From Pseudomonadota bacterium (GTDB lineage Bacteria; Pseudomonadota; Gammaproteobacteria; Pseudomonadales; Oceanobacteraceae): a DNA stretch of 64,000 bases. The DNA is taken from positions 186,001-250,000 of the forward strand of contig JAIXHJ010000004.1 of the NCBI GenBank assembly GCA_030145845.1. The letters run 5' to 3'. This document shows positions 55,946 to 64,000 of the stretch, one piece after another. Numbering within the stretch: the first letter of the stretch is position 1; the number at the start of each line of letters is the position of its first letter. The notes under the pieces were generated by a model. It saw only the letters and a list, made by a program, of their open reading frames with translations. It searched no databases and was not told the origin of the DNA. Both the position numbers and the translations under genes were made by a program.

Positions 55946-56431
55946 TTACAGCTGCTGCTGCATAAATACCGCATCGTCACCGTAACTGCGGCTGACAGCT
56001 ACCCGCGTATCCTCAGCAAAGCCCTGCCGCTGCCAGAAGCCGGTTGAGCCCTGTACCGCAACCAGCGTAATACGTCTGAAACCCAGGATTTTTGCCCGCC
56101 TGAGCAGTTCTCCGGCCAGCAGGTCGCCCAGCCCCTTCCCCCGGGCAGCGGCATGCACCGCCAGATCATGCAGATATAAGGTGTCAGCATTAGCGGCCAC
56201 CGGCGGCAGAGGTTGAAACAGCGCCGGGGGTTTCTCCTCATGCCAGGCGTGGGCCAGCACATACGCTTCCACCCTGCCGGCCTTATCCACATTGACCAGA
56301 CACGTATCCGGGGTTGCCCGCCACTTACTTTTCAGCACCTCTTCCGTTTCCGGTGCAACGTCAAGATAAGCGGTATGTTCTGCCGCCAGAATACCCGGCC
56401 AATGCTCTTCTCTGACAACCGTAACCGTCAT
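55946..56431 (-). CDS. GNAT-family N-acetyltransferase
   Basis: A 161-residue GCN5-related acetyltransferase. The acetyl-CoA-binding motif is DLAVHAAARGKGLGDLLAGELLRRAK (about residues 90-115, with the RGKGLG loop), followed by TLVAVQGSTGFWQRQGFAED. The start at 56431 follows AGGGGAT; the longer frame to 56530 would run into the neighbouring GGDEF gene. Substrate unknown. Confidence 0.83.
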   Translation of the reverse strand: MTVTVVREEHWPGILAAEHTAYLDVAPETEEVLKSKWRATPDTCLVNVDKAGRVEAYVLAHAWHEEKPPALFQPLPPVAANADTLYLHDLAVHAAARGKGLGDLLAGELLRRAKILGFRRITLVAVQGSTGFWQRQGFAEDTRVAVSRSYGDDAVFMQQQL

Positions 56432-56504
56432 ATCCCCTGCGACTCCGTATACTGCATCCGTAAACCGGGCAGAATAGCACAGGGATTGTCCCTGATTAGC
56501 AGCA

Positions 56505-57770
56505 TCAGACCAGAGCAGCTTCAGCGGCACCCAGAGTATCGGTCAGCGGCCTGGTTTTCAGTGCTTCACGGATCAGCATGCGGCTGGACTGAGCCGTCTG
56601 CGGATAACCGCTGATACCCGCCTTCCAGCGCACCTCCCAACCGGAAACCTGAATATCCGCCAGCAGCGTCATCAGCTGCTGCACCTGTGCCTCATCACGC
56701 TCACCGTGCAGAACCAGACCGAAGGTACTGTTTGAATAGCGAGCCAGGAAACTGCCAGCCGGTACCAGCGCCGACAATTTTTCAGCCAGCGCCTGCATTT
56801 TCAGATCAACTGCAGCATGCGCGTCCACGGCCGCCAGGTCACGGTAATTGCTGACTTCCAGCATCAGCACAGAAAAGGGTGGCACGCTGCTCTGCTCGCC
56901 CACCAGACTGTTCAGCAGATAACGCTCAAAACGCGTCCGGTTTGGCAGGCCGGTGGCTTCATCCGTAAAGGTTTTACTTTGCACCCATTCTTCTTCCTGA
57001 CGCTGGCGCTCCTCTTCTGCGAGACGGCCTTTCAGGTCGGCGTATACCGTGATCAGGGAAACAACAATAAAGGCAACGGCCGCCGACACCGAAGGAATGC
57101 CCAGTGCGGTTTCTGTCAGCTGATTAGTAACCGCCGGGATCGAGCCCTGCGGTAAAATCACTGCCGCCATACCGGTATAGTGCATACCGCAGATCGCCGC
57201 CCCCATCACCAGCGCTGCCACGCCCTGAAAGACCACCGCCCGGCGTCCGGACAATGTCTGCGTATAACGGCAGATGGCCATGGCCGCCCCGGATGCGCCC
57301 ACCGCAATCACCAGGGAAATACTGAACCACAGCGGATCGTAAGTTGGTGCCGGCGTCATGCGCATCGCCGCCATGCCCAGATAATGCATCAGGGCAATAC
57401 CGGCTCCCATCACCAGACTGCCCGGCAACAGCAGCAACCAGCCAGTACCCGGACGGCTGATCAGATACAGGGCGAGACCGGAGGAGAGAATCGCCGCCAC
57501 ACAGGAAACAAGAGTCATCGTCAGGTCGTAACTCATCGGCATGTGCATACGGTAAGCGCCCATGCCGATAAAGTGCATACTCCAGATGCCCAGGCCCATG
57601 GAAACCGCGCCGGTAAACAGCCACAGGTTACGCTTCCGGCCCGAAATCTGAGTCAGTTGGGTACTGAAATAAAGCGCGCAGTAAGAGGCCAGAATGGCCA
57701 CCAGATAAGAGAGAGCAACCAGCGATAAATCGTAACTTCCTTCCACATTTTCCTCGCAGATAATAACCAA
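56505..57770 (-). CDS. MHYT-domain membrane sensor with degenerate GGDEF domain
   Basis: A 421-residue signalling protein. Residues 1-250 form an MHYT domain with seven hydrophobic helices carrying the repeated MHFIGM, MHYLGM and MHYTGM motifs, which may bind copper or sense gases. A short coiled coil (RLAEEERQRQEEEWVQ) leads to a GGDEF-like domain (about 265-410, starting TFTDEATGLPNRTRFERYLL). The active-site GG(D/E)EF is replaced by NSTF, so it is unlikely to make cyclic di-GMP. No EAL domain. Such degenerate domains may act as GTP or c-di-GMP receptors. Confidence 0.87.
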   Translation of the reverse strand: MVIICEENVEGSYDLSLVALSYLVAILASYCALYFSTQLTQISGRKRNLWLFTGAVSMGLGIWSMHFIGMGAYRMHMPMSYDLTMTLVSCVAAILSSGLALYLISRPGTGWLLLLPGSLVMGAGIALMHYLGMAAMRMTPAPTYDPLWFSISLVIAVGASGAAMAICRYTQTLSGRRAVVFQGVAALVMGAAICGMHYTGMAAVILPQGSIPAVTNQLTETALGIPSVSAAVAFIVVSLITVYADLKGRLAEEERQRQEEEWVQSKTFTDEATGLPNRTRFERYLLNSLVGEQSSVPPFSVLMLEVSNYRDLAAVDAHAAVDLKMQALAEKLSALVPAGSFLARYSNSTFGLVLHGERDEAQVQQLMTLLADIQVSGWEVRWKAGISGYPQTAQSSRMLIREALKTRPLTDTLGAAEAALV

Positions 57771-58437
57771 GTCATAAGGTCAGGTATTATCATACGCCCA
57801 CAGGACAATTTGAGTCACAAACATTACATTAAAAAACACCTCTGTAACGTTTCTTAATAGTGATAAATATATTTTCTGCTATCCGTATTTCCTTTACCTG
57901 ACGCGCTTATTGCCGGCGCTGTTTTTCTGCAATCCAGTCTCTGCCCGCCTCACTGAAACCGCAAAACCTTATGCTGCAGATACTATTTCGGCAGAATTTC
58001 TGAACATAAGACGCTCCGTTATCCAGACAAAGTCAGGTGCTGCAACTCCGGAGATGACCTTAATTCTGTATGGGGACAGGTGTGGGCTGTTGCAATACAT
58101 GGAAGACCGGAAACAGATGGCCAGATCATAAAGCTCCGGGACTGTTTTAATTTTCACAGCCTAAGGCCTGAGACGCCACTGATCATAAGCTGAAAGCCAG
58201 TGGTCAGCGGGATAAGAAAATGCCCGCGTGTATGACCAGAAACCAGAAATAGTCAAAGCCACGCGGTAGCTTTAATACCATCCCGGAATACACTCTCCTG
58301 ATGACACATAACAAAGTTATCAGGACGATACCTGTGATTGTAATACTGGATATCAGGCGAGAGGTCAGGCAAATATTAGGCGGGCAATGCTTTGAACGGC
58401 AGGTCAATCATAAGTGATTGTTTTACATGGGGAAAAT
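57771..58437. other. Gene-poor, AT-rich stretch with no gene seen
   Basis: About 670 bp between the MHYT gene and tRNA-Pro. The first 200 bp are markedly rich in A and T. Short frames exist (longest near 57910-58131, 73 codons) but have no convincing ribosome binding site or recognisable sequence. It may be a decayed gene or a landing site beside the tRNA. Confidence 0.45.
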
Positions 58438-58514
58438 TGGTCGGGATGAGAGGATTTGAACCTCCGACCACCTGCACCCCATACAGGTGCGCTACCAGGC
58501 TGCGCTACATCCCG
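58438..58514 (-). tRNA. tRNA-Pro (anticodon GGG)
   Basis: A 77-base gene read on the minus strand. It begins CGGGATGTAGCGCAGCCTGG, has the anticodon stem CCTGT/GCAGG with loop ATGGGGT (anticodon GGG, reading CCC and CCU), a T arm around GGTTCAAATCC and the acceptor end CATCCCGACCA with an encoded CCA. Proline tRNA beside ihfA and merR-like genes is common in related gammaproteobacteria. Confidence 0.95.
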
Positions 58515-58586
58515 ACACAAGGCTCAGATGAACATCTGAGCGGTGTGAAGTATACCTAAGCCACTGAAAAGTTAAAGTTTTTTCAG

Positions 58587-58955
58587 TCAGATGATATTCC
58601 CGGGATCAAGCAGTTCATCGAGTTGCTTGAGCTCCGTGATCATACTCTTGATCAGCGCCTGGTCCATTGCCACAGCACTGGCATCCCCTTCTTCCGACAG
58701 CCGCTGACGGGCACCACCAATGGTGTAGCCTTCGTGATACAGCAGCGCCCGGATTTCACGCACCAGAATCACGTCCTGACGCTGATAATAACGACGGTTA
58801 CCACGGCGTTTGACCGGACTGAGCTGTGGGAATTCCTGCTCCCAGTAGCGGAGCACATGCGGTTTTACATCGCAAAGATCGCTGACTTCACCGATGGTGA
58901 AATAGCGCTTGGCGGGAATCGGAGGGAGTTCGTTATTGTGGCTGGGTTCCAGCAT
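58587..58955 (-). CDS. MerR-family transcriptional regulator
   Basis: A 122-residue MerR-type DNA-binding protein. The winged helix-turn-helix is at about 18-85: [30 protein letters not shown], then [32 protein letters not shown] short coiled coil ([16 protein letters not shown]) follows. There is no Cys-rich metal-binding tail. Its start overlaps the end of ihfA by 23 bp, an arrangement conserved in gammaproteobacteria. Function unknown. Confidence 0.9.
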   Translation of the reverse strand: MLEPSHNNELPPIPAKRYFTIGEVSDLCDVKPHVLRYWEQEFPQLSPVKRRGNRRYYQRQDVILVREIRALLYHEGYTIGGARQRLSEEGDASAVAMDQALIKSMITELKQLDELLDPGNII

Positions 58956-59238
58956 AGGCTTCCACGCGCACTTTGAGTTTCTGTCCAGGTTTGAATGTCA
59001 CAACACGACGGGCCGAGATCGGAATTTCTTCCCCGGTTTTCGGGTTCCGTCCCGGTCTCTGGCGTTTGTCGCGCAGGTCGAAGTTGCCGAAGCCGGACAA
59101 CTTCACCTGCTCATTGCGGCTCAGACTTTCGCGGATCTCATCAAAGAAGAGATCCACCATATCTTTCGCTTCGCGCTTGTTAAGACCAAGGTCTTCGAAC
59201 AGTTTTTCTGCCAGTTCAGCTTTGGTCAAAGCGGACAT
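58933..59238 (-). CDS. ihfA: Integration host factor subunit alpha
   Basis: IHF is a heterodimeric DNA-bending protein. The 101 residues are typical of Ihf[54 protein letters not shown] (beta-arm with the intercalating Pro of [10 protein letters not shown]) and [11 protein letters not shown]. It starts one base after the pheT stop and forms the end of the pheST-ihfA operon. Confidence 0.97.
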   Translation of the reverse strand: MSALTKAELAEKLFEDLGLNKREAKDMVDLFFDEIRESLSRNEQVKLSGFGNFDLRDKRQRPGRNPKTGEEIPISARRVVTFKPGQKLKVRVEAYAGTQPQ

Positions 59239-59239
59239 G

Positions 59240-61630
59240 CTAACCCCTCAGCGTTGCTCCCAGGCTCTCTTCAAGATGAGCCAGTACCGATGAAACAGAA
59301 TCGTTCACTTCTTCATCAGTTAATGTGCGGGAAGGATGCTGCCAGGTCAAGCCTAAAGCCAGACTTTTTCTATCCGGATCAATACCTTTGCCGACATACA
59401 CATCAAACAGGTTGAGCTTCGTGAGGTAATCCCCTGCTTTTGCTCGGATTGCTGTGAGTACGTCGTCCACTGCGATGTCCTGAGCAACCACCAGAGCCAG
59501 GTCGCGGCGCATTTCCGGGAATTTCGACAGTTCACGGAAGTCTGGTACGCGGTTTTCACGCACCGCAGCAAGATCCAGCTGTACCAGATACAGTGCCTGC
59601 TTCACCCCCAGCGGCTTCTGCAGACTCGGATGCAGGGCACCCATCACACCCACCGGCTGCCACTGACCATCTGCGCCAGCTTTTTCAATCTGTGCTGTCT
59701 GACCCGGGTGCAGCGCCGGATGCTCACCGGCAACAAAGCGGTAAGAAGCCAGCTGACCGGTACGGGCCAGTAAGGATTCAACATCACCTTTCACATCAAA
59801 GAAGTCGGTTTCCGCGTCGGCATCTGCCCATGACTGCGGCAGACGACTGCCGGTAGCCGCGAAGGCCAGTGTCGGAATCTGATGCAGCTCATCACCGTCA
59901 GGAATAAAACGCAGACCGGTTTCAAACAGGCGCACACGGGACTGCTGGCGCTTGAGGTTATAACTCACAGCCTGCACCAGCCCCGCCAGCAGATTGGTCC
60001 GCATCACGGACATCTCGGTGGAAATCGGATTCAGCAGCGCAATCGGTGCGTGTTGCGGATCCATGGCCTGCTGCAGCTGTGGATCAACGAAGCTGTAGGT
60101 GATGGCTTCCTGATAACCGCGACTGACCAGATGGCGACGCAGATCACCCATTGGCAGACGGTTCTCCGGCACCCGCGCCAGAGGCGATGCAGCCGCCGGC
60201 AGACGTACCGGCAGATTTTCATAGCCATAAATACGCGCCAGTTCTTCGATCAGATCGGATTCGATGGCGATATCAAAACGGTAGCTTGGTGCCACAACCT
60301 GCCAGCCATCAGCAACGGCGGTCAGTTTCATGCCCAGGCGCTGCAGAATATCTTCAATTTCTTCATCCGCCAGGGTCATGCCCAGCACCAGAGCGGCGCG
60401 CTCACGACGCAGATGGATGTGCGCCAGTTGCGGCAGATCTGCTTCACTGACAGCTTCCGCCACCGGGCCCGGCTGACCACCACAGATCTGCAGTACCAGC
60501 GCGGTTGCACGTTCCATGGCGCTGGCCGCCAGATTGTAGTCAACACCGCGCTCAAAACGGTGCGATGAATCAGTATGCAGGCCGTAATTACGCGCCCGTC
60601 CGGCAATCGCCAGCGGGCTGAAGAAAGCCGCTTCCAGCAGCAGGTCCTGTGTGGTTTCAGCGACACCGGAATGCTCACCACCCATAATGCCACCGATCGC
60701 CAGTGGTTTGTTATGGTCAGCGATCACCAGTGTATCGCTGTTCAGTTCCACTTCCTGGCCGTCCAGCAGGGTCAGTTTTTCGCCCTGCTCTGCCATGCGC
60801 ACCCGGATACCGCCTTCGATCTGTGCCAGGTCGAATGCATGCATCGGCTGGCCCAGCTCCAGCATGACGTAGTTGGTGATGTCCACGACCGGATCAATGG
60901 AGCGGATGCCGCCACGGCGCAGTTTTTCCACCATCCACAGAGGCGTGGCCGCTTTCACATTCACGCCTTTAACGATACGGCTGAGGTAGCGCGGACACTG
61001 AGCCCTGGCTGTCACGTCAACGCTGGCCTGATCACCGATCACGGCAGCAACCGGCTCAATGGCAACTCCGGTGACGTCGGCTTTATTCAGTACGCCGACT
61101 TCACGGGCCAGACCGGCCATGCTCAGACAGTCGGCACGGTTCGGGGTCAGATCCACTTCAATAATGGTGTCATCCAGCCCCATATACTCACGGAAATCCT
61201 GTCCGACGGTGGCATCGGCCGGCAATTCCATCAGCCCGTCAGAGCTTTCAGCCATGCCCAGTTCAGCTTCGGCACACAGCATGCCGAAAGACTCCACACC
61301 ACGCAGCTTGGCTTTTTTGATTTTAAAATTGCCCGGCAGGACGGCGCCGATTTTGGCGAAAGGAATCTTCAGCCCTTCGCGCACGTTCGCTGCGCCGCAC
61401 ACCACCTGAAACGTTTCACTGCCATCTGATACCTGACACAGGCTCAGTTTATCGGCATCCGGGTGCTGTTCACGCTTAACAACCTCACCGACCACCACGC
61501 CGGAGAATTCACCGGCGACCGGCTCAGTACCATCCACTTCAAGACCGGCCATTGTTACCTGATGGGCCAGTTCTGCGGTGCTCACCTCAGGCTGCACCCA
61601 TTCGCGTAACCATTGTTCGCTGAATTTCAT
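59240..61630 (-). CDS. pheT: Phenylalanine-tRNA ligase beta subunit
   Basis: PheT pairs with PheS in the (alpha-beta)2 enzyme that charges tRNA-Phe. The 796 residues have the standard domains: B1 with [18 protein letters not shown], the EMAP/tRNA-binding domain (about 40-150, [23 protein letters not shown]), B3/B4 editing region (about 210-390), B5 (about 400-470) and the C-terminal FDX-ACB domain (about 700-796, [26 protein letters not shown]). It lies 26 bp after pheS. Confidence 0.97.
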   Translation of the reverse strand: MKFSEQWLREWVQPEVSTAELAHQVTMAGLEVDGTEPVAGEFSGVVVGEVVKREQHPDADKLSLCQVSDGSETFQVVCGAANVREGLKIPFAKIGAVLPGNFKIKKAKLRGVESFGMLCAEAELGMAESSDGLMELPADATVGQDFREYMGLDDTIIEVDLTPNRADCLSMAGLAREVGVLNKADVTGVAIEPVAAVIGDQASVDVTARAQCPRYLSRIVKGVNVKAATPLWMVEKLRRGGIRSIDPVVDITNYVMLELGQPMHAFDLAQIEGGIRVRMAEQGEKLTLLDGQEVELNSDTLVIADHNKPLAIGGIMGGEHSGVAETTQDLLLEAAFFSPLAIAGRARNYGLHTDSSHRFERGVDYNLAASAMERATALVLQICGGQPGPVAEAVSEADLPQLAHIHLRRERAALVLGMTLADEEIEDILQRLGMKLTAVADGWQVVAPSYRFDIAIESDLIEELARIYGYENLPVRLPAAASPLARVPENRLPMGDLRRHLVSRGYQEAITYSFVDPQLQQAMDPQHAPIALLNPISTEMSVMRTNLLAGLVQAVSYNLKRQQSRVRLFETGLRFIPDGDELHQIPTLAFAATGSRLPQSWADADAETDFFDVKGDVESLLARTGQLASYRFVAGEHPALHPGQTAQIEKAGADGQWQPVGVMGALHPSLQKPLGVKQALYLVQLDLAAVRENRVPDFRELSKFPEMRRDLALVVAQDIAVDDVLTAIRAKAGDYLTKLNLFDVYVGKGIDPDRKSLALGLTWQHPSRTLTDEEVNDSVSSVLAHLEESLGATLRG

Positions 61631-61656
61631 GTTTAGCTAAATCCTGTTGTGAGCGA

Positions 61657-62676
<1,020 letters not shown>

Positions 62677-62718
62677 TTAACTGCTGACAGCCGCCCAGTG
62701 CCGCTGTCGGAATTTGGT

Positions 62719-62767
62719 CAAAAAAATAGGGGAATCGCCCAGCATTACCTAAGCTCATCCCCTATTT
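62719..62767 (-). terminator. Attenuator-like hairpin between rplT and pheS
   Basis: AAATAGGGGA (62724-62733) and TCCCCTATTT (62758-62767) form a 10-bp stem with a 24-base loop. On the minus strand the stem ends in a run of seven T. In E. coli pheST is controlled by an attenuator in the same place. A short frame starting at 62758 (MSLGNAGRFPYFF) contains three Phe codons overlapping the hairpin. Confidence 0.68.
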
Positions 62768-62818
62768 CGCAGGCTTGGCGCCGTGGGCGCCGCACCCTTT
62801 ACCGGCTATGCGGTGAAA

Positions 62819-63172
62819 TTACAGGCTGGACTTGGCTTTTTCAACCAGAGCCGCAAACGCTGCTTTTTCGTTCACTGCCAGATCAGCCAGAACCTTACGG
62901 TCAATTTCAACAGCGGCTTTTTTCAGGCCGTTGATGAATTTGCTGTAAGACAGACCGTTCAGACGTGCACCAGCGTTGATACGCGCAATCCACAGCTGAC
63001 GGAACTGACGCTTACGCTGACGACGGTCACGGTAAGCATACTGACCGGCTTTGATCACAGCCTGTTTAGCTACACGGAACACACGGCTGCGAGCACCGTA
63101 GTAACCTTTAGCCTGCTTCAGAATTTTTTTGTGACGACGACGAGCGATCACACCACGTTTTACACGAGCCAT
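62819..63172 (-). CDS. rplT: 50S ribosomal protein L20
   Basis: L20 binds 23S rRNA early in assembly of the large subunit. The 117 residues are strongly basic and match L20 throughout: [58 protein letters not shown], then [27 protein letters not shown]. It is 24 bp downstream of rpmI, in the infC-rpmI-rplT operon. Confidence 0.98.
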   Translation of the reverse strand: MARVKRGVIARRRHKKILKQAKGYYGARSRVFRVAKQAVIKAGQYAYRDRRQRKRQFRQLWIARINAGARLNGLSYSKFINGLKKAAVEIDRKVLADLAVNEKAAFAALVEKAKSSL

Positions 63173-63196
63173 AATTTATCTCCTGAACAGTACCGA

Positions 63197-63391
63197 TTAA
63201 AGGTTAGGCAGCATACGCATAACAAGCTTCTTGTCTGACGCGTTCAGCATAGACATGCCGCGCAGATGACGCTTACGTTTGGTGCTTTTCTTGGTCAGGA
63301 TATGGCTGCGGAAAGCATTACGGTGTTTGAAGCCGTTCGCAGTCTTCTTGAAGCGCTTGGCCGCGCCGCTCTTAGTTTTGATTTTAGGCAT
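63197..63391 (-). CDS. rpmI: 50S ribosomal protein L35
   Basis: A 64-residue, very basic protein starting [32 protein letters not shown], which is the L35 family pattern. The ATG at 63391 is chosen, rather than the frame from 63421, because the sequence from MPKIK matches the family and GGAG stands upstream. It lies between infC and rplT. Confidence 0.97.
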   Translation of the reverse strand: MPKIKTKSGAAKRFKKTANGFKHRNAFRSHILTKKSTKRKRHLRGMSMLNASDKKLVMRMLPNL

Positions 63392-63495
63392 TTTATTACT
63401 CCAAAAGTGATTGGTGCGCACAGAAACTAAGACCCTGTACTACACCTGCCGCATTAACAGAGGCAGATGCCTCTGCAGCGTCTGGCAGAACGTAT

Positions 63496-63533
63496 AAACC
63501 CCGGCTGATACAACCCTGATTCAGCCGGGGTTT
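63496..63533 (-). terminator. Hairpin between infC and rpmI
   Basis: AAACCCCGGCTGA and TCAGCCGGGGTTT form a 13-bp perfect stem with a 12-base loop and a short T end on the minus strand. It could partly terminate or process the infC-rpmI-rplT transcript. Confidence 0.6.
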
Positions 63534-63554
63534 AGTGTCCGTTTGAAAACCAGA

Positions 63555-64000
63555 CTACTTCTTTTTGCTCGGGGCGATAACCATCACCATCTGACGTCCT
63601 TCCAGCTTCGGACGCTGTTCCACCGTACCCAGATCTTCAAGATCTTTTTCGACACGGTTCATCACTTCCATACCAATATTCTGGTGGGCCATTTCACGCC
63701 CCCGGAAGCGGATGGAAATCTTGGCTTTGTCACCACCCTCAAGGAAACGACGCAGATTACGTAATTTAATCTGGTAGTCGCCTTCTTCAGTGCCCGGACG
63801 GAATTTGACTTCCTTAATCTGGACCTGATGCTGTTTCTTCTTGGCTTCGGCTTTCTGCTTCTTCTCTTCGTAAAGCTTTTTACCGAAATCCATGATCTTG
63901 CAGACAATCGGATCGCCGTCTGAGATCTGTACCAGATCAAGTTCAGCTTCGGCTGCCGCCTCCAGCGCTTCGGCCAGAGGGACAACGCCCACCTGGCTAC
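63555..64000 (-). CDS. infC: Translation initiation factor IF-3 (C-terminal part; cut by window edge)
   Basis: The last 148 codons of IF-3, which prevents premature subunit joining and checks the initiator tRNA. Visible are the C-terminal part of the N-terminal domain ([26 protein letters not shown]), the linker helix with many Lys, and the complete C-terminal domain ([57 protein letters not shown]). The frame remains open to 64000, so the start lies outside the window; the GTG at 63992 is not the real start. It is the first visible gene of infC-rpmI-rplT-pheS-pheT-ihfA. Confidence 0.97.
   Translation of the reverse strand, partial: SQVGVVPLAEALEAAAEAELDLVQISDGDPIVCKIMDFGKKLYEEKKQKAEAKKKQHQVQIKEVKFRPGTEEGDYQIKLRNLRRFLEGGDKAKISIRFRGREMAHQNIGMEVMNRVEKDLEDLGTVEQRPKLEGRQMVMVIAPSKKK

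Noticed and set aside
57910-58131. A 73-codon plus-strand frame beside tRNA-Pro
   Set aside because: No ribosome binding site, no recognisable motif, and composition like non-coding DNA.
58438-58514. Attachment site of an integrated element at tRNA-Pro
   Set aside because: No second copy of the tRNA 3' end and no integrase gene were found in the window.

Overview
The window looks like chromosome from a marine gammaproteobacterium of moderately high G+C. The gene content (smc-zipA, clpB, rpmI-rplT-pheST-ihfA-merR-like, YaaA, DUF2058, RutR) and the protein style suggest the Oceanospirillales (Thalassolituus/Oceanobacter type). That placement is inference, because no rRNA gene is present.

Layout. 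1-5.7 kb: zipA, smc and a GntR regulator on the minus strand. 5.7-10.1 kb: small accessory genes (an orphan NifX-like protein, a 65-residue Cys/His protein, a LysR/SDR divergent pair, a DMT exporter). 10.2-14.6 kb: a nitrate/nitrite-response module made of a NIT-ANTAR antiterminator, a leader with a sigma-54 promoter, an NtrC-like site and an ANTAR-type RNA hairpin overlapping a terminator, then a formate/nitrite channel and a PP2C phosphatase-kinase fusion. 14.6-25.5 kb: housekeeping and envelope genes (ruvC, clpB, prc, yaaA). 25.5-32 kb: cbiZ, two acyl-CoA dehydrogenases, an acyl-CoA synthetase and a PAS protein. 32.2-39.4 kb: purEK, a DUF2058 protein, a MacAB-like efflux operon and a SpoU-type methyltransferase. 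39.5-55.9 kb: the most interesting region. 56-58.4 kb: a GNAT enzyme, an MHYT/degenerate GGDEF protein and a gene-poor stretch. 58.4-64 kb: tRNA-Pro(GGG), merR-like, ihfA, pheT, pheS, rplT, rpmI and the start-truncated infC.

The 39.5-55.9 kb region joins two systems. One is reductive pyrimidine catabolism: dihydropyrimidinase, an NCS1 permease, an N-carbamoyl-beta-alanine-type amidohydrolase, methylmalonate/malonate-semialdehyde dehydrogenase, an omega-amino-acid transaminase, and LysR and RutR-type regulators. The other is a complete coenzyme F420 operon: cofG, cofH, cofD, cofC, cofE, an NADPH:F420 oxidoreductase and an F420-dependent luciferase-like (LLM) oxidoreductase. The first enzyme of reductive pyrimidine breakdown, dihydropyrimidine dehydrogenase (PydA or PreT/PreA), is absent from the window. 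Near-identical palindromes (TTTACCA-N2-TGGTAAA), which resemble the E. coli RutR operator, lie in front of both the amidohydrolase operon (one site) and the F420 operon (two sites).

The economical reading is that uracil/thymine, sensed by the RutR-like protein, induces both blocks. NADPH would reduce F420 through the NpdG-like enzyme, and the LLM enzyme would use F420H2 to reduce the pyrimidine to its 5,6-dihydro form. HydA, the amidohydrolase, the transaminase and the semialdehyde dehydrogenase would then finish the job. The gene content and operators are seen in the sequence; the F420-dependent pyrimidine reductase activity is a hypothesis.
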